64,000 nucleotides of DNA from Serilophus lunatus (Eukaryota > Chordata > Aves > Passeriformes > Eurylaimidae). Positions 27,655 to 39,700 of this stretch are shown piece after piece (position 1 is the stretch's first letter; every line of letters begins with the position of its first letter). The DNA lies in NCBI GenBank assembly GCA_013399895.1, contig VXBA01002163.1, positions 27,972-91,971 of the forward strand, written 5' to 3'. Under the pieces are notes generated by a model that was not told the origin of the DNA, searched no databases, and saw only the letters and a list, made by a program, of their open reading frames with translations. Position numbers and translations under genes: made by a program.

Positions 27655-28185
27655 CCGTATCACAAAATTACAGCATTAACAAGGTTGGAAAAGACTACAG
27701 TGATCACTGAGCCCAACCTATTACCTAACCTATTACCAACCTATTACCCAACACAATCCCATCATCTAGATCATGGCACTAAGTACATCATCCAATCTTC
27801 TCTTAAACACTTCCAGGGACAGTGACTCAACCACCTCCCCGGACAGCCCATTCCAGGGGGAAATCATCCTCTCTGAAAAACTAATATCCAGTCTAAACTT
27901 CCCCTGACACAGGTTAAGACTGTGTCCTCTGTCACTATTAGACTGAGAGAAGAGACCAACATTTACCTGACTACAACCTCCCCTCAGATAGTTGTAGAGA
28001 GCAATAAGGCGTCCCCTGAACCTCCTCTTCTCCAGGCTAAATAACCCAAACTCCCTCAGTTGCTCCCCACATGGCTTGTGCTCCAGCCCCTTCATCAACC
28101 TTGTTGCACACATCTTTCTTAAATTGAGGGGTACAGAACTGTACACAGTACTCATGGTGCAGCCTAACCAGTGCTAAGTACAGGA
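27655..28185 (-). mobile_element. CR1 LINE fragment, 3' part, minus strand
   Basis: On the minus strand this encodes the C-terminal end of CR1 ORF2 in one open frame of 129 codons (28155 to 27766). It contains [20 protein letters not shown], the RRFRG...YNYL block and a RFRLDISF... block, all characteristic of CR1. The 3' UTR follows, ending near 27660 with the usual 'ggttggaaaagac' phrase (plus-strand reading). Its sequence is close to the CR1 at 46.4-47.4 kb, so both probably belong to one subfamily. It is 5'-truncated just beyond 28170. Inside the tail the 11-mer AACCTATTACC occurs three times at 27715-27748, a local expansion. Confidence 0.9.
27766..28155 (-). pseudogene. CR1 ORF2 C-terminal fragment
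   Basis: A 129-codon open frame represents only the last part of the CR1 reverse transcriptase/endonuclease polyprotein, downstream of the catalytic domain. It has no endonuclease domain and no FADD motif, so it cannot encode an active enzyme. Decay is limited, with no internal stop, which suggests a relatively recent insertion. Confidence 0.8.
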
Positions 28186-30335
28186 GAAAATAAAATATCA
28201 CTAAAAAAAATTTAAAAAATCACTAGCTTCTAAATCCAAGCCATGTATTTCCAATTTTCACTGAAGTCAAACTAATGGTATTTATCATATCTATACTATT
28301 CTTGTCAAGACTATCTCTCTTTATCAGTTCACATACGTTAATTTTTATCTTTAGACTGAAGTTTTCAATTTCATATTTTAAAGAATGATATACCAAAAGG
28401 GAATTTCTTTTTCAATCAGTCCTGAGCTGAGAGAACAAAAATATGTGAAAGAAATAAACGTAACAGAAAATTCATCTTGAAATGTTTGTTTTCATGACTT
28501 ACTTGCTTTGCATCTTTTTCTATATATTGGTAGATAGAGAAGTATATTATGTTTTCTGATGAAAGTATGCTTGAGAGGGTGAGTGTGTTAAAAAGTATTG
28601 GAATGAAAAAGGCTGCTGTTTTCAGGTAAAAACCGGCTGTTTTTCCTTGTACTCTGGGGTTTCAAAATGCCAAGCTTGTGATATGCTGTCACAACTTAGG
28701 AGTGACTGATTGGTGACTGCTGATCTATATGGAGAGGTGAGAATTTGTCACAGTGCATAAGCAGAGAGATCAGTCACATACAGTGATAGATCTGTTCTTT
28801 GCCTAAATGCATACACTGCTGTATTAGGGTGGCTGCCAAATCAAATTCTGAGCCTAGTTTTGTGGTGAAAAAAACAGGAAAAAGATGTAGGCATATCCTG
28901 ACACAATCAATCACTTTTGGAGAAAAGAACACTCCTGGAACCATTTAGAATCGCTATGCTCTGTCTTCCAGGGCAGCCACAGTGGTCCTGGAGCTATTTC
29001 ATAATCTCCTTCTCTTTCCACAGTAGACTCACAACACAGTAGCAGGTACCTACCTCTTCCGTGGCTGTCAGTTATACTTTGTACAGCTGAATGTGTCACT
29101 ACCAAAACCTACAAAACAGTATCACTGTTAACACTACAAACACTGTTATAACGTTATAAAGGTGAACCTCTGCTTGCAGGGCGATGGAGAGCCTTCGGGC
29201 TGTGTCTGAAGTAACGAACAATGGTCTACTTGATTTTTTTAAGGCTTACTTTAAAATTGGAGAGTTATGCTGCAAACAGGTAGTCCCTGAGCGGGTTAAT
29301 TCTCAGACATGAACACCACTGTCTAAAAGACCTGTTATTGTGGTGTTCAACCAGCAACAACCTTTTTGGATGACACTGACACTTTACATGCAAGTGTTGT
29401 CATGTACCAGAGTTCAGGTAGAGGTGGAAATGCCAGAAAATCACCAGTCTTTGCCCAAATATCTAGCTTCTCAAGCAGGACCTCTTGTGACCTGTAAGAA
29501 GAAGTGCCACACATAGCATCCACTCCAACGCAAAAATACAGGAGTGGAAGAAGGGATGAATCGTATGATGAGGGATGTATTTGGTGCCTGTAGATTTAAT
29601 GCTGTATTCCTGCCTCTATATACTCTGTTCTCTCTTTTGCAATTGGTCCTGTGACTGTCTCCAATACAATCTCTCCAACATGTTGTGTTTAGTCAAAACT
29701 CTTGACAATAGGCAGATTAGATATAAAAATGGAAAAGTAAATTAAAATACTTTAACAAAAAAAGCACATTAAAAACACAACTATCTTACAGCTAGAGAGA
29801 TTTTAATAGAGCTATAGTGGTACAAAACTGACTGAAAGTGAGGTGTCAGGAACACAGGATTCACAGAAAACTTTCCTTGTCCTTCTCTGTGGTTTTTCTA
29901 GAAGACACACCTGAGTTCACTGGCCTAATGTAGGTCAATGTCTGACCCACTTCAGGGTTTTTAGACAATACTGTCTAGGCCTATTGCCTATTCCTGTGCA
30001 GTGTGGCCGCTGGTCTCCTGTTTGTGATGGTGCTTTTTATTCTTAGTTAAAAGAGTAAAGGAGTCTTTAGGAAGATAATATCAATTGTATCAACTGTATT
30101 TAATTGTACTGCTTAAAGAGGACTTTATTGCTTATGGACAGAAGACTCCATTCAGAATATCACATTCTTTACCATTTATCAAAGGTATAGCAGTAAAATG
30201 TATTTTACATTGTTTTTCCCTTGGTTCAATAATAGCTGTATTAGTTTTAATTTGTACAGATTAAGAAAACTGCTGGTATGCAGCAGTTTGTAATGATGGG
30301 ACAAAGAAAAATTATATAAATGATATTTCCAGACT
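28186..30335. other. AT-rich unique sequence, no supported gene
   Basis: No ORF of note, RNA gene or identifiable repeat was seen. Confidence 0.5.
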
Positions 30336-30380
30336 TGACTCTGACTTGTAGCATGATCTTGGGAAAGGCATTTATCACAT
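30336..30380 (+). repeat. Possible MIR-type SINE core remnant
   Basis: The stretch 'ctgacttgtagcatgatcttgggaaaggcatttatcac' matches the general pattern of the MIR core (cttgct..gtgtgaccttgggcaa.tcactta). MIR elements are ancient amniote SINEs found in birds as decayed fragments. This is a short match judged by eye only. Confidence 0.3.
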
Positions 30381-33209
30381 CAGCCACATGGAGAACTCTG
30401 TTAGATCTACAAGAGCTCATTAAATGGGGATGGGATGCTTCCCCTTAGCGGAATGTCCCTGCTAGTCTTCAGAGGAGAGACCTTGCTGCAGTCATAGCAT
30501 ACAAAGTTGGTAATTGGTTTGTTAGGTGGTTTGCCCCTTAAGTGGAAGACCGTAAGATGGACTAGTCATTCGTCATTATGGTATAGTCAAAAATCAATGT
30601 AACTTCTCTTGCCATAGAGTGAAATAACTAGCTGCTTGTTCAGCAGTGCCTTCACACCTGAAGCACAATAGTGTTATGAACATCATATCATTTGCAAGAG
30701 TCTCTTTGTTTGGGGTTCCATTGGAAGTAAAGAGTACACTGTTTTACAATAAATTGGCACAAACCCCCAGATAAACATTAAACAGTGCTCTTCTGGCACA
30801 CCAAGAAATTCTGAAAGAAAAAATACTGCACATTTTGAGTTTCTCTGAAAGCAGCAGCAAAGAACAATAAACTTGTGGGAGTTATGTGCTGTGCTGTTTC
30901 TTACAGAACTATTTATTTGTCATTGGTGTGTATTTAATCCTGTTTGTTATGCTGGGTTTTAAAGCTTAGTAAACACTTTACAAATCCACTCTGGTTTTAG
31001 AGAGGCCTGTTCTTCATGAAAGCTGAAATGACTGGATTCATCAAGGGCAAACCCCATACACAGTGCAGGCATAATCTTTTTGTGTACTGCAGTATTAGGA
31101 GGAATCAAAGTGGCAGGAAATGAGTACATCAAAGGAGATCAAGTTACTCTGTTGGTGCTGTTGCAGTACTTTCTTTCACACAGAACTAAACACTGTACTT
31201 GACATGTAAAATAGCTGTCACAGAAACTTATTTTTCCTGAATTTTACAACAAAAACGTAGTCTCACATTTAACCAGAGCTTACTGAGTCAACATACAATA
31301 ATAGGTTTGGCAAAAGGAGTTGTGTATATGCACATATGAACCCTAAGAGAACATGATGGAGTTTTCTACAAACACTCTATATGTATGACCACACAACTTA
31401 GGAAAGAACACCATGGTTAAATCTATAGCATTTTTTATTAATGAAAACATTCTATTATTTTGGTTTTGGTATTACAGGCTGAATCAATAATTAATGATAA
31501 AGGGAGGAAGGTAAGAGAAGATGGCAAAAACATGACCGGAGAAAATGTCACTCTATAAACATGTGAGTCTCTGTATGTATACATACATATATGAATGTAT
31601 ACTATACATATGTATTAATGTATATTACATATATATGTTATATATAACTGTGCATCAGTCTCAAGGAGAAAACACAACACAGAAAGAACTGTGCCTTGCC
31701 AATACCACCTAAGGAGACTTTCCACTGTGCCTTTTCCAACCAGACTTGCCTGTCTCGTATCAGCCTTTTTAGCCATCAGGGCACTTGCAGCAAGCGTGGG
31801 TAGAACCCTTCCCTAGCCGTGATAATATATAGATACACATATATACAAAAAAGCTGCAGATGCCTTCAAATATGCCTTTATAGTATGTGGTGGCAGATCT
31901 TCTCTGAATCTATCATATACTAGTGAATAGATGTTAGCAACAGACAATATTCCCAATTCATTATTTATCATTTGCACAAAATAACACCAATAGATGCATT
32001 ATTATCTACTGCACTATATGTATTTTTTTAAGGATTTGACTAAGGTTTGGGCTGTTGCTTAAGGAAAAGCAGACTTGCAGAATGCACATCCTGGAGTCTA
32101 GTTTCAGCACACTGGATCAGTTTATTTGCAGCTAGAGAGACAACATGTCCTCCTCGGAGGGAGTCACCCTAGCTTTACAAGTTACCAAAAATCTCCGAAT
32201 TCATGAACCCAAACATCAGCTGAGGCACTATTTTCAGGTAGATTCTTTCAACAGGAATTTCATACAAGTAGCTCTATCCATGTTTGTGGCTGACAGATTG
32301 CATCTCAAGGACTGTGTATGTGAGGATAGCGGGAGACTCCTAATCATTTAAAAAAAATTCTGCTTTTCAAGGTCAAATGGTGTCATAACTTTTGATGTGA
32401 AAAGTCTGTCATTTCTAATAATTCTTTTTCCAGCAGCCACGGATAATCAGGTCATTCCCCAAAATGTAACATTTGTCTAATGAAAAAAAAAATCTCAAAA
32501 CCACACAGAGAACCTCCCCTTATATTTCATCATAATTCACATCATGCACACTTGAAGAGATTTATCTTCAATATGCAGCAGAATTAGTACCCAACTATAG
32601 GGAAAATACTACCATTCTGAAATACTACATTCAAAAGTACTGTTACATTGCAAATACTATATAGACACACACACATATATATTCATACACCAAGATGCTT
32701 GACCCGATTTGCAAATGACCCAGTATCTTCCACTGAAATTGTTTGTTTGCATTAAGTAAATGAATATCTGAAGGCTGGAAGATTTTGGGCTGACCTTATG
32801 TTGTTTGTTTTTCCTTGAAGATTACTAAACCAATCTGCATTCAAAGAAGTATGCTATATTCAGCAGATGCTGATAAGAAAGAAAAACCACAAAGCAGGTA
32901 CTGAAAGCAGCTAGTGCCACCACTGCATAGGCAGGTTGCCTGGTACTTCAGTTTGATTAGTTATCATCCACTTGGTAAAATAATTAGTAAAAATGCCAGT
33001 GTGCTGCTTGTCAGTTTACAGCTTGAAAGAAGTGTTAGCTCATACTGACAGACAGCATTGCTCTTTCCCAGTGTAGTAAAATCAAGACTACAGTACAAAA
33101 AAACCATAAATATTAATATGTATCATCAAGTTTGCCACTTATGAGTGTCACTTCATGATTAATGGGCTGAGAGTGTGTAAAGCAAAGATGAGCTGGCCAA
33201 GATGTGCTT
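30381..33209. other. AT-rich unique sequence with TA/CA-rich simple repeats
   Basis: Imperfect TATA/CATA-rich low-complexity tracts lie at about 31570-31650 and 32660-32690. There is no supported gene. Confidence 0.5.
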
Positions 33210-33257
33210 GCAGGCTAAAATATAGTTTCTATTGCAGGCTAAAATATAATTTCTATT
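33210..33257. repeat. 24-bp tandem duplication
   Basis: The unit GCAGGCTAAAATATAGTTTC-TATT occurs at 33210-33233 and again, with one substitution, at 33234-33257. It is a short local duplication, probably by replication slippage. Confidence 0.85.
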
Positions 33258-33489
33258 GCACATTTCAGCATATTGACAATTAAAAAAAGTAAAAAAAAAA
33301 ATTACTAATCACATTAATCATATACAGAACGATGATTTGTTTCATTTGTTTGGAGATGATGGCAAATCTGTCAGCAGCCTGGCATTGACTGATGAAATTG
33401 ATCTTGGTAACATTCGGGTATACCCCTAAAATAGTAAGTCATTGTGAATCTCAGCACATCTTTGGATAAACAAAAGCATATATACTGTG

Positions 33490-33777
33490 TAACAGAAAAA
33501 CGTGTTTAGAAGAGCTAGTGCCGCTAGCAGACTGTCTGTTGTTGATAATGTATCAAGTAAACTTTGTAGCCAAAACATTGTAACTAGTTATAAGTAAGCT
33601 TTCTGGGTACTTTTTATAATCCTCCAATCATAGCCGTAGAAAACAACTTCTTGTCCTACAAGAGGAGAATACACTGCCTTCTGTAATAATATAAGATAAG
33701 ACCAAATGTTAACAGCAATAAAGAAGCCATTTTGGCCATTTTGTCTAGCAACATAGTATGTCGTGTCTGTCTCTACA
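33490..33777 (+). mobile_element. Possible solo LTR
   Basis: The stretch has an LTR-like plan. A mixed-composition 5' part is followed by 'ataatataagataag', then AATAAA at 33717-33722, then about 55 bp ending in TCTGTCTCTACA. That matches the usual R-U5 arrangement with a CA terminus. The left boundary is uncertain, and no target-site duplication is apparent. It shows no obvious relation to the 3.5-kb and 26.8-kb LTR-like pair. No internal retroviral genes adjoin it. Confidence 0.35.
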
Positions 33778-36700
33778 GTGACAGTTCCATACTAGCATCT
33801 AAAGGAAGACTCCTCCCCCATTTCAGACAGTTCACTACACAAAATCTTCCTGCTCAGGTTAAATTATTATTTGCTCTGTGCATATACTAAAACTGTACTA
33901 GTATTTTTGGCAAAAGCCAGTATTTGCCAGATATTTTAACAGGCGAGCTCCTCTTTCTTCACTGACTATGTCTTGAATGGCACTAGAAGCTTTCATGAAA
34001 TCTTATATGCTTATAAAATTTCACATGCTACAAGCATAGACAGATTCAAATAGAGTGACACACCCAAACTTTGGGTGATTTGCAGAATTTTCTGTAGTCT
34101 TGAATATACGATAATAAGCTTTATGTAAGACAATCTGTATGAGTCAGACTTCTCAAAACATAGCCATTGTGTGCAACTGCACCAGCATCATGCCTGATCT
34201 AATTCACGGTAAGGTTTGGCTCCTTAAACAGCGAGATCTTAGAGCCTTTGAGGACTATTATGAGAGAATTTGAGATTTATTGACCTTACCACCACAAAGT
34301 TCCTAATGCTATACAAACCAGACAGTTTGGTGCAACACTGTCCTTTTAATATGGATTTATTTATTAATGACAAACACAATTTTGTATGGCTTTTTTTTAA
34401 AAAAAATGCATATTACTTGATATCAAATAGTCTTGTTTACTACCACAGTGCATTCCTGCAATCCCTCCAATCTTATTTTCTGCAAAGAAAGATTAAAGAT
34501 ACTATAAAAGACAGCAATATGGAAAATAAGAAATAATTACATCATTGAACCAAAAGATCCAATTGGAAAAATGTTGCTTTTTACTTATTCCACACTGCCC
34601 CCACTGGCCTTTACCAAAAAAAAAAAAAAGCATCAAAGCCCCCTCAAATAAAATGTATTTCAGTGTAAGCTAGTTACAGCCATACCACACTCACAACAGC
34701 AGATATGCTACTTGAAACAATCCAATTATTTACAGCAATAATGTGAGCCATGTCATAACTAAAACTTCTTTTCTGACATATTCCTCTACTGATTAAGAAC
34801 TAGGAAATTCCCTTAAGTTGTATGAGATTTTAAGAGATGTAGAGAGGGACTGTGTCAAACACAGTCCTGTAGATTTTTCCTGTCTCAGTCTCTGGCTTAT
34901 GCACCATCTCCAACCCAGCAGAAGAAAAAGAACGCAACTGCACAAACACTTGTGTTGAAACCTAAGTTAAGAATAATGACTACTATAAGCTCCCGTGATG
35001 CAATTTACTGCTTTGCAATGTGGAAGTCTCATTTAGAAGCAAACACTGGTTTCTGTACTTCAGCCTGCATGATACTTACATGCATTTGTGTTTGTGCGTC
35101 AACAAGATTGAGGAGAGGGCTAGGATCTGGATTTATACACCCACACACTGAGTTCAATGGCTCATCCACGTTCACGTAAAAAGTGAAAGATCTGTGTAAC
35201 TACGCACTGTATTCTGTCAGCTGAGCATTTGAAATATGGAGTCCATGTAACAACTTGGGAATATCTCAGTATTAGCAGCCCAGAAATAAGAAGATACTCA
35301 TATTCAGGAATGAGCGCCTACTTAAACAAGAAATGTTTGTTTTACCTTCAACACAATCAGTAGGGAGGTTTATGATTTTCCTTTTGATTTTGGAAAAACT
35401 TTCCCAGCTTTGAATATTAGGCAGATTTATTTCTCTCCCTTCCTTGCTTCTCAGTGCCATCTAATCTAGATATTACTGATAATCATTGGTGTAGTCAGCT
35501 ACCTTGCACTTTTATCAAGTTATTCAGTGCTCATCTGCAGCCAGGCTATTTCTTAGTGTTAGAAACACTAACCTGATACAAAAGCACTGGGCATTTTTGC
35601 AAAGAACTCACATTAAATGCATCCGAAAAGTTGCAGTAAGTTTGGGCAAAGTTGCAGGAATTTGCCCGTAACACAAGCACAGACCTCAAAGATAGACAAC
35701 TCCTATGTTACCATGTCAAAATAGACACTTTTTCTGGATCTCCCCAGTTTTCTTTAGTTCAGTGAATTAGTATGAAATCAATAAATACTAATTTCTCACA
35801 ACCCAGCAAAGGTAAGAATTTGGTTTATATTCAAGGAGGTTATAAAGCCATTTAAGCCTTTCACATAACATTACTGTAATGAGTAATTTTGAGCAGCAGA
35901 TTTTCAGGTTTCTTAATCTTTCTCCTCCCCCTTCAGCACTTATCTTGTTCTGTTTTCTTTTCTTTTGTTTTCTTTCAGAAACTTCCAGATTTTAAACTAC
36001 TTTTAACATACACAGTTTACTATTAATTTCTCTCTCACTATTTTGCATTTTACTCTTCCTAGAAGACCTTGCTGTCAAAATGCTGACAAGCTGTCAAAAT
36101 ACATCTTTTAGACTTCTACCCTTCCTCCTGCTGTACTGTCCTGCGTCCTTTGCACTCAAGGTCTACTTGCATGGGAACTCCAAACTATGTGAATTTGGAC
36201 ATTAAATTAAGCACCAAGAGCCACATTTTTAGTGCAATTGCAATCACAAAACATGCATTAGAATGACAAAATCATTACCATGGCAAAATTTTAGTCTCAC
36301 CGACTGCAAATGTCAGAAGTAATTACACTGGACAATTTTAATTATTCCACATTTTCCCTCCAGCAAGAGTAGGAAAACGATGGTTATACCAAATAATACT
36401 GAAACAATTCAGAGAATTTAACTAACTGAAAATTGGCAAGTTTTTGAGCATGGCCACTGTTAAAATACTGATGCACATACAACATGACGATAATATATTC
36501 AGTATTACAAATATTTAATGTTGCAGTATTCACTTTGGAAAATGGCCATGTTCTGCATTTTAAAGTAGCTTTTTATGTAGATATAATAACTTTTTATCCT
36601 AGCATTATATATGTCAACTCCCACAGATTAGGAGAATATACTCTTGATAGTGAATTCTTAAATATACAATGCACATTGTCTGTGCATATGACAAAGATTG

Positions 36701-39700
36701 TATTCTACACTACATTTCTAAAGTCGTTGACAATACTTTAGAAGGATAAAATACAATGTTCAGTTGGGGGCCAAAGAAAACCAAACTGTCCTTTATTATT
36801 CACCAAGAAAAGTTCAGCTACAGAATTACAGAACTGTATTTTACAGAATAAAAATGACCTTAGTAACCCGAAGCATAGCACTTGTCTGAAAACAGGAATG
36901 GTTGAAAACTAACAAGCATACTCCCAGTCTACAAGCTCTTTTATGAAAGGTCAAAATACAAGGTCATCTTCAGTGGGGAGTGCCTAAATAAGAAACCCTA
37001 TCTAAACACATGTAAAGCTGTCAGCAAGTTCACTGGAGGACTTTAGGATTTTAGTTCTGAATTTTCTTCCACTTTAGCTCCTTAGCAAAATTCATCTGAC
37101 ATTCACGGCCTCAGCGGCTCAGCACAACCCAAAACCAGTCTTCAGCTGTAGGAGAAAAAAACATAGCTATCTGACAGACATCTACTCTTTCACCATCCTC
37201 AAGAGGTGAATGCTACATGTGGAACAGACATTTTACTTATTCACAGATTTGTTGCACCTACTGTACATGACCAGCAAGCCTCCTCTATAACCTACGCTAG
37301 TCCAGACATGCACAATGTGGCTTTCAATGCTTATTGCACTCTCATTCCTCATCTACCATGTCTGTGGGGACCTGTAAGACTGTCGTGCTTGGACCCCAAG
37401 AGGAGCAAGTCAGACCTTGTATCCCACCCAAGAAGACCAGTAGGTAAAGGTGCTAAATGACACACCACCCCCCATATAGTTTCAGGGCATCCAGCTGGAA
37501 GAGCTGGCTGCCACGTAGGTTAAAAAAGTCTTCTGTATACAAATAAGCTACCCAAGGGGAAGTTTTCTGCATAAAATTTAATGCTTGTCTCTCATTCATG
37601 GCAAGGAAGTTGAGAATCTGGGACAATGAATTCAAAAATGGATGTGTCCAGCCTTGTTCTACATACGAGGTCTAAACACCATGGTTAGTCTGCACCTAAC
37701 CTACTGGCAGAAGGCTCTTTCACTTTTTCATTTGCCCCCGGACTCCTCAAATCAATTAAAAGTATTCATGGTGTTTTGTTTGGTTTAGTGTTTATTTCTC
37801 ATAGCTGCCAGATCTCCCATTATATGAATTACAATGGCTGGAGTGGAGTTTATTAAGTGTCTCAAAAGAGCTGTTCTTCCAAAGGTAAGGAAAACCATGT
37901 CTGTTCAATTTTTAATGATAATCTTATTTAGACAATAAAGCTACCAGAGAAATGCTATTTGGAATATGCAAGTGTCAAAAATAAGTTACAAACTGGCAAA
38001 ACCAACACATGGCCACAACGTTCTGAAAACAGAACATTAGCAGTAAGAACCCCGAGAAATTCAAGATGTATCTTCACACAATGTTTCACAAGGTTTGACA
38101 GCTTGATTACCATTCTCAGCAGTGGCTTTGTAACCTGTGAGGCTGAGAGCTGCATAGTTAAAATTCACAAAAATTCCTGTGGCAATTTGGCAACTGTCAC
38201 TTTTTTTTCTGAAGAGTTAGGCATCTGTATGTACCAGAAAGCTTTATGCAAGTATGCAAAAAGGTGCACAGTGGGTGCTTAAGTCCTTTGAGAATTTTGT
38301 GGCTACACCTCTATGGACATTAGGAGCCTACCCTCACAATCTCTTAGCATAAGACTAAAAAGCAACATATATATCTGGTTTTACAAAATTAGCATTAAAC
38401 TGTAAATGACTGGAACAGATATTTGAGCAGTAAGTAATCTCTATCACGGAAACAAACAAGATTTGAACCAGCTTCCTTTCCTATTACATCCTCTACATTC
38501 CCCAGAACAGCTACTTCAAACATGCTTACAATGAGCAGGCATGAAATCTGTGCATCAAGAGCAGAAAAGAATAGTTTGATTTATTTATTTCTGTAATAGA
38601 ATCAGCACTCAACAACCACTGTTGGTGCCAGAAATTGTGTGATACTGCCACTTCAAACATAACTAAAAACTTAAGTAAACAATAGTTCAATTCAACAAAA
38701 GGATATTACTTGAAAAATTAAAAACTTATGTGATCTAATACTGAAAGGTGCTCACCAACACCCCTTAGAGGCACTGAGCAAGCTCATGTGCCACAGTATT
38801 AGGTCCCAGAAACAACTCCCCTCTACCATTAGGTATCGTTATGGTACAAGATAGGGTCATTTATTGTTTTAATTACTCGTAACTCTTCTTTTTTCTTCTT
38901 TTCCTCCTGTAGTATTTGTCTGTGTTCCACTTTGTGAGAGTTTTTTACATAGATGCAGTATGGATAAGTATCTAAAAATATTTTCAGAAAATTTTTCAGA
39001 TAAAAAAGCCTGTATTTCAGCTTGTTTGTACACTTTTCACACTTTCCACAAATATTTTAGTGAAACCAAATAAATTATTAACTTCCATAAACAACTGATT
39101 TTCAAGAAATTTGAAAGGACATTAAGGAATTTTGAATTTATGAATACTTATCATAGAAAGTCACTTGATAGAATACCCTTCATTGCTTACAAAACAAAAA
39201 CTCTACTATGTCAGATTTTTCAAAGAGGATAAGCCCATCTGGAATTTTAAATATCAAATATTTTTAAAAAATTAATGGACAATCTATAGACTAGATTATT
39301 TTTGGAGGAAATTTAGAAACCAAATGTGAATAATTGAAGGAATTTGTGGTCCCATTTTGCATACTTGAAAATACAGAAGAAGTTGCCTAAAAAAAAGAAC
39401 AGTTCGCTTGCCTTTTCTAGATTTAGTCAGACACATATATGAAACAAGCCAAATTAATCAAACATTTCCCACTCATATCCTTAACATCAGGAATGAAAAA
39501 GTTTTGCATAACTACCTGTGCACACCACACAAACCAGAGAACTAAGGCAGATGGGCATACCTGTTTTCCACAAAAGGCTTTCAAAGACATGATTTTAGCT
39601 GCTGCCATGATTTTTCAGCTGTAAACAAACCTTTAACCAATAATGGAAAATCAATATGCCATTCAATTTTTATGTCTGTCTTCCATTTCACTGAGCTTTT

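Noticed and set aside
35945..36040. Very strong plus-strand polypyrimidine tract and CAG acceptor
   Set aside because: The frame after it closes within 16 codons, and no donor or partner exon is visible. T-rich tracts are common in this DNA.
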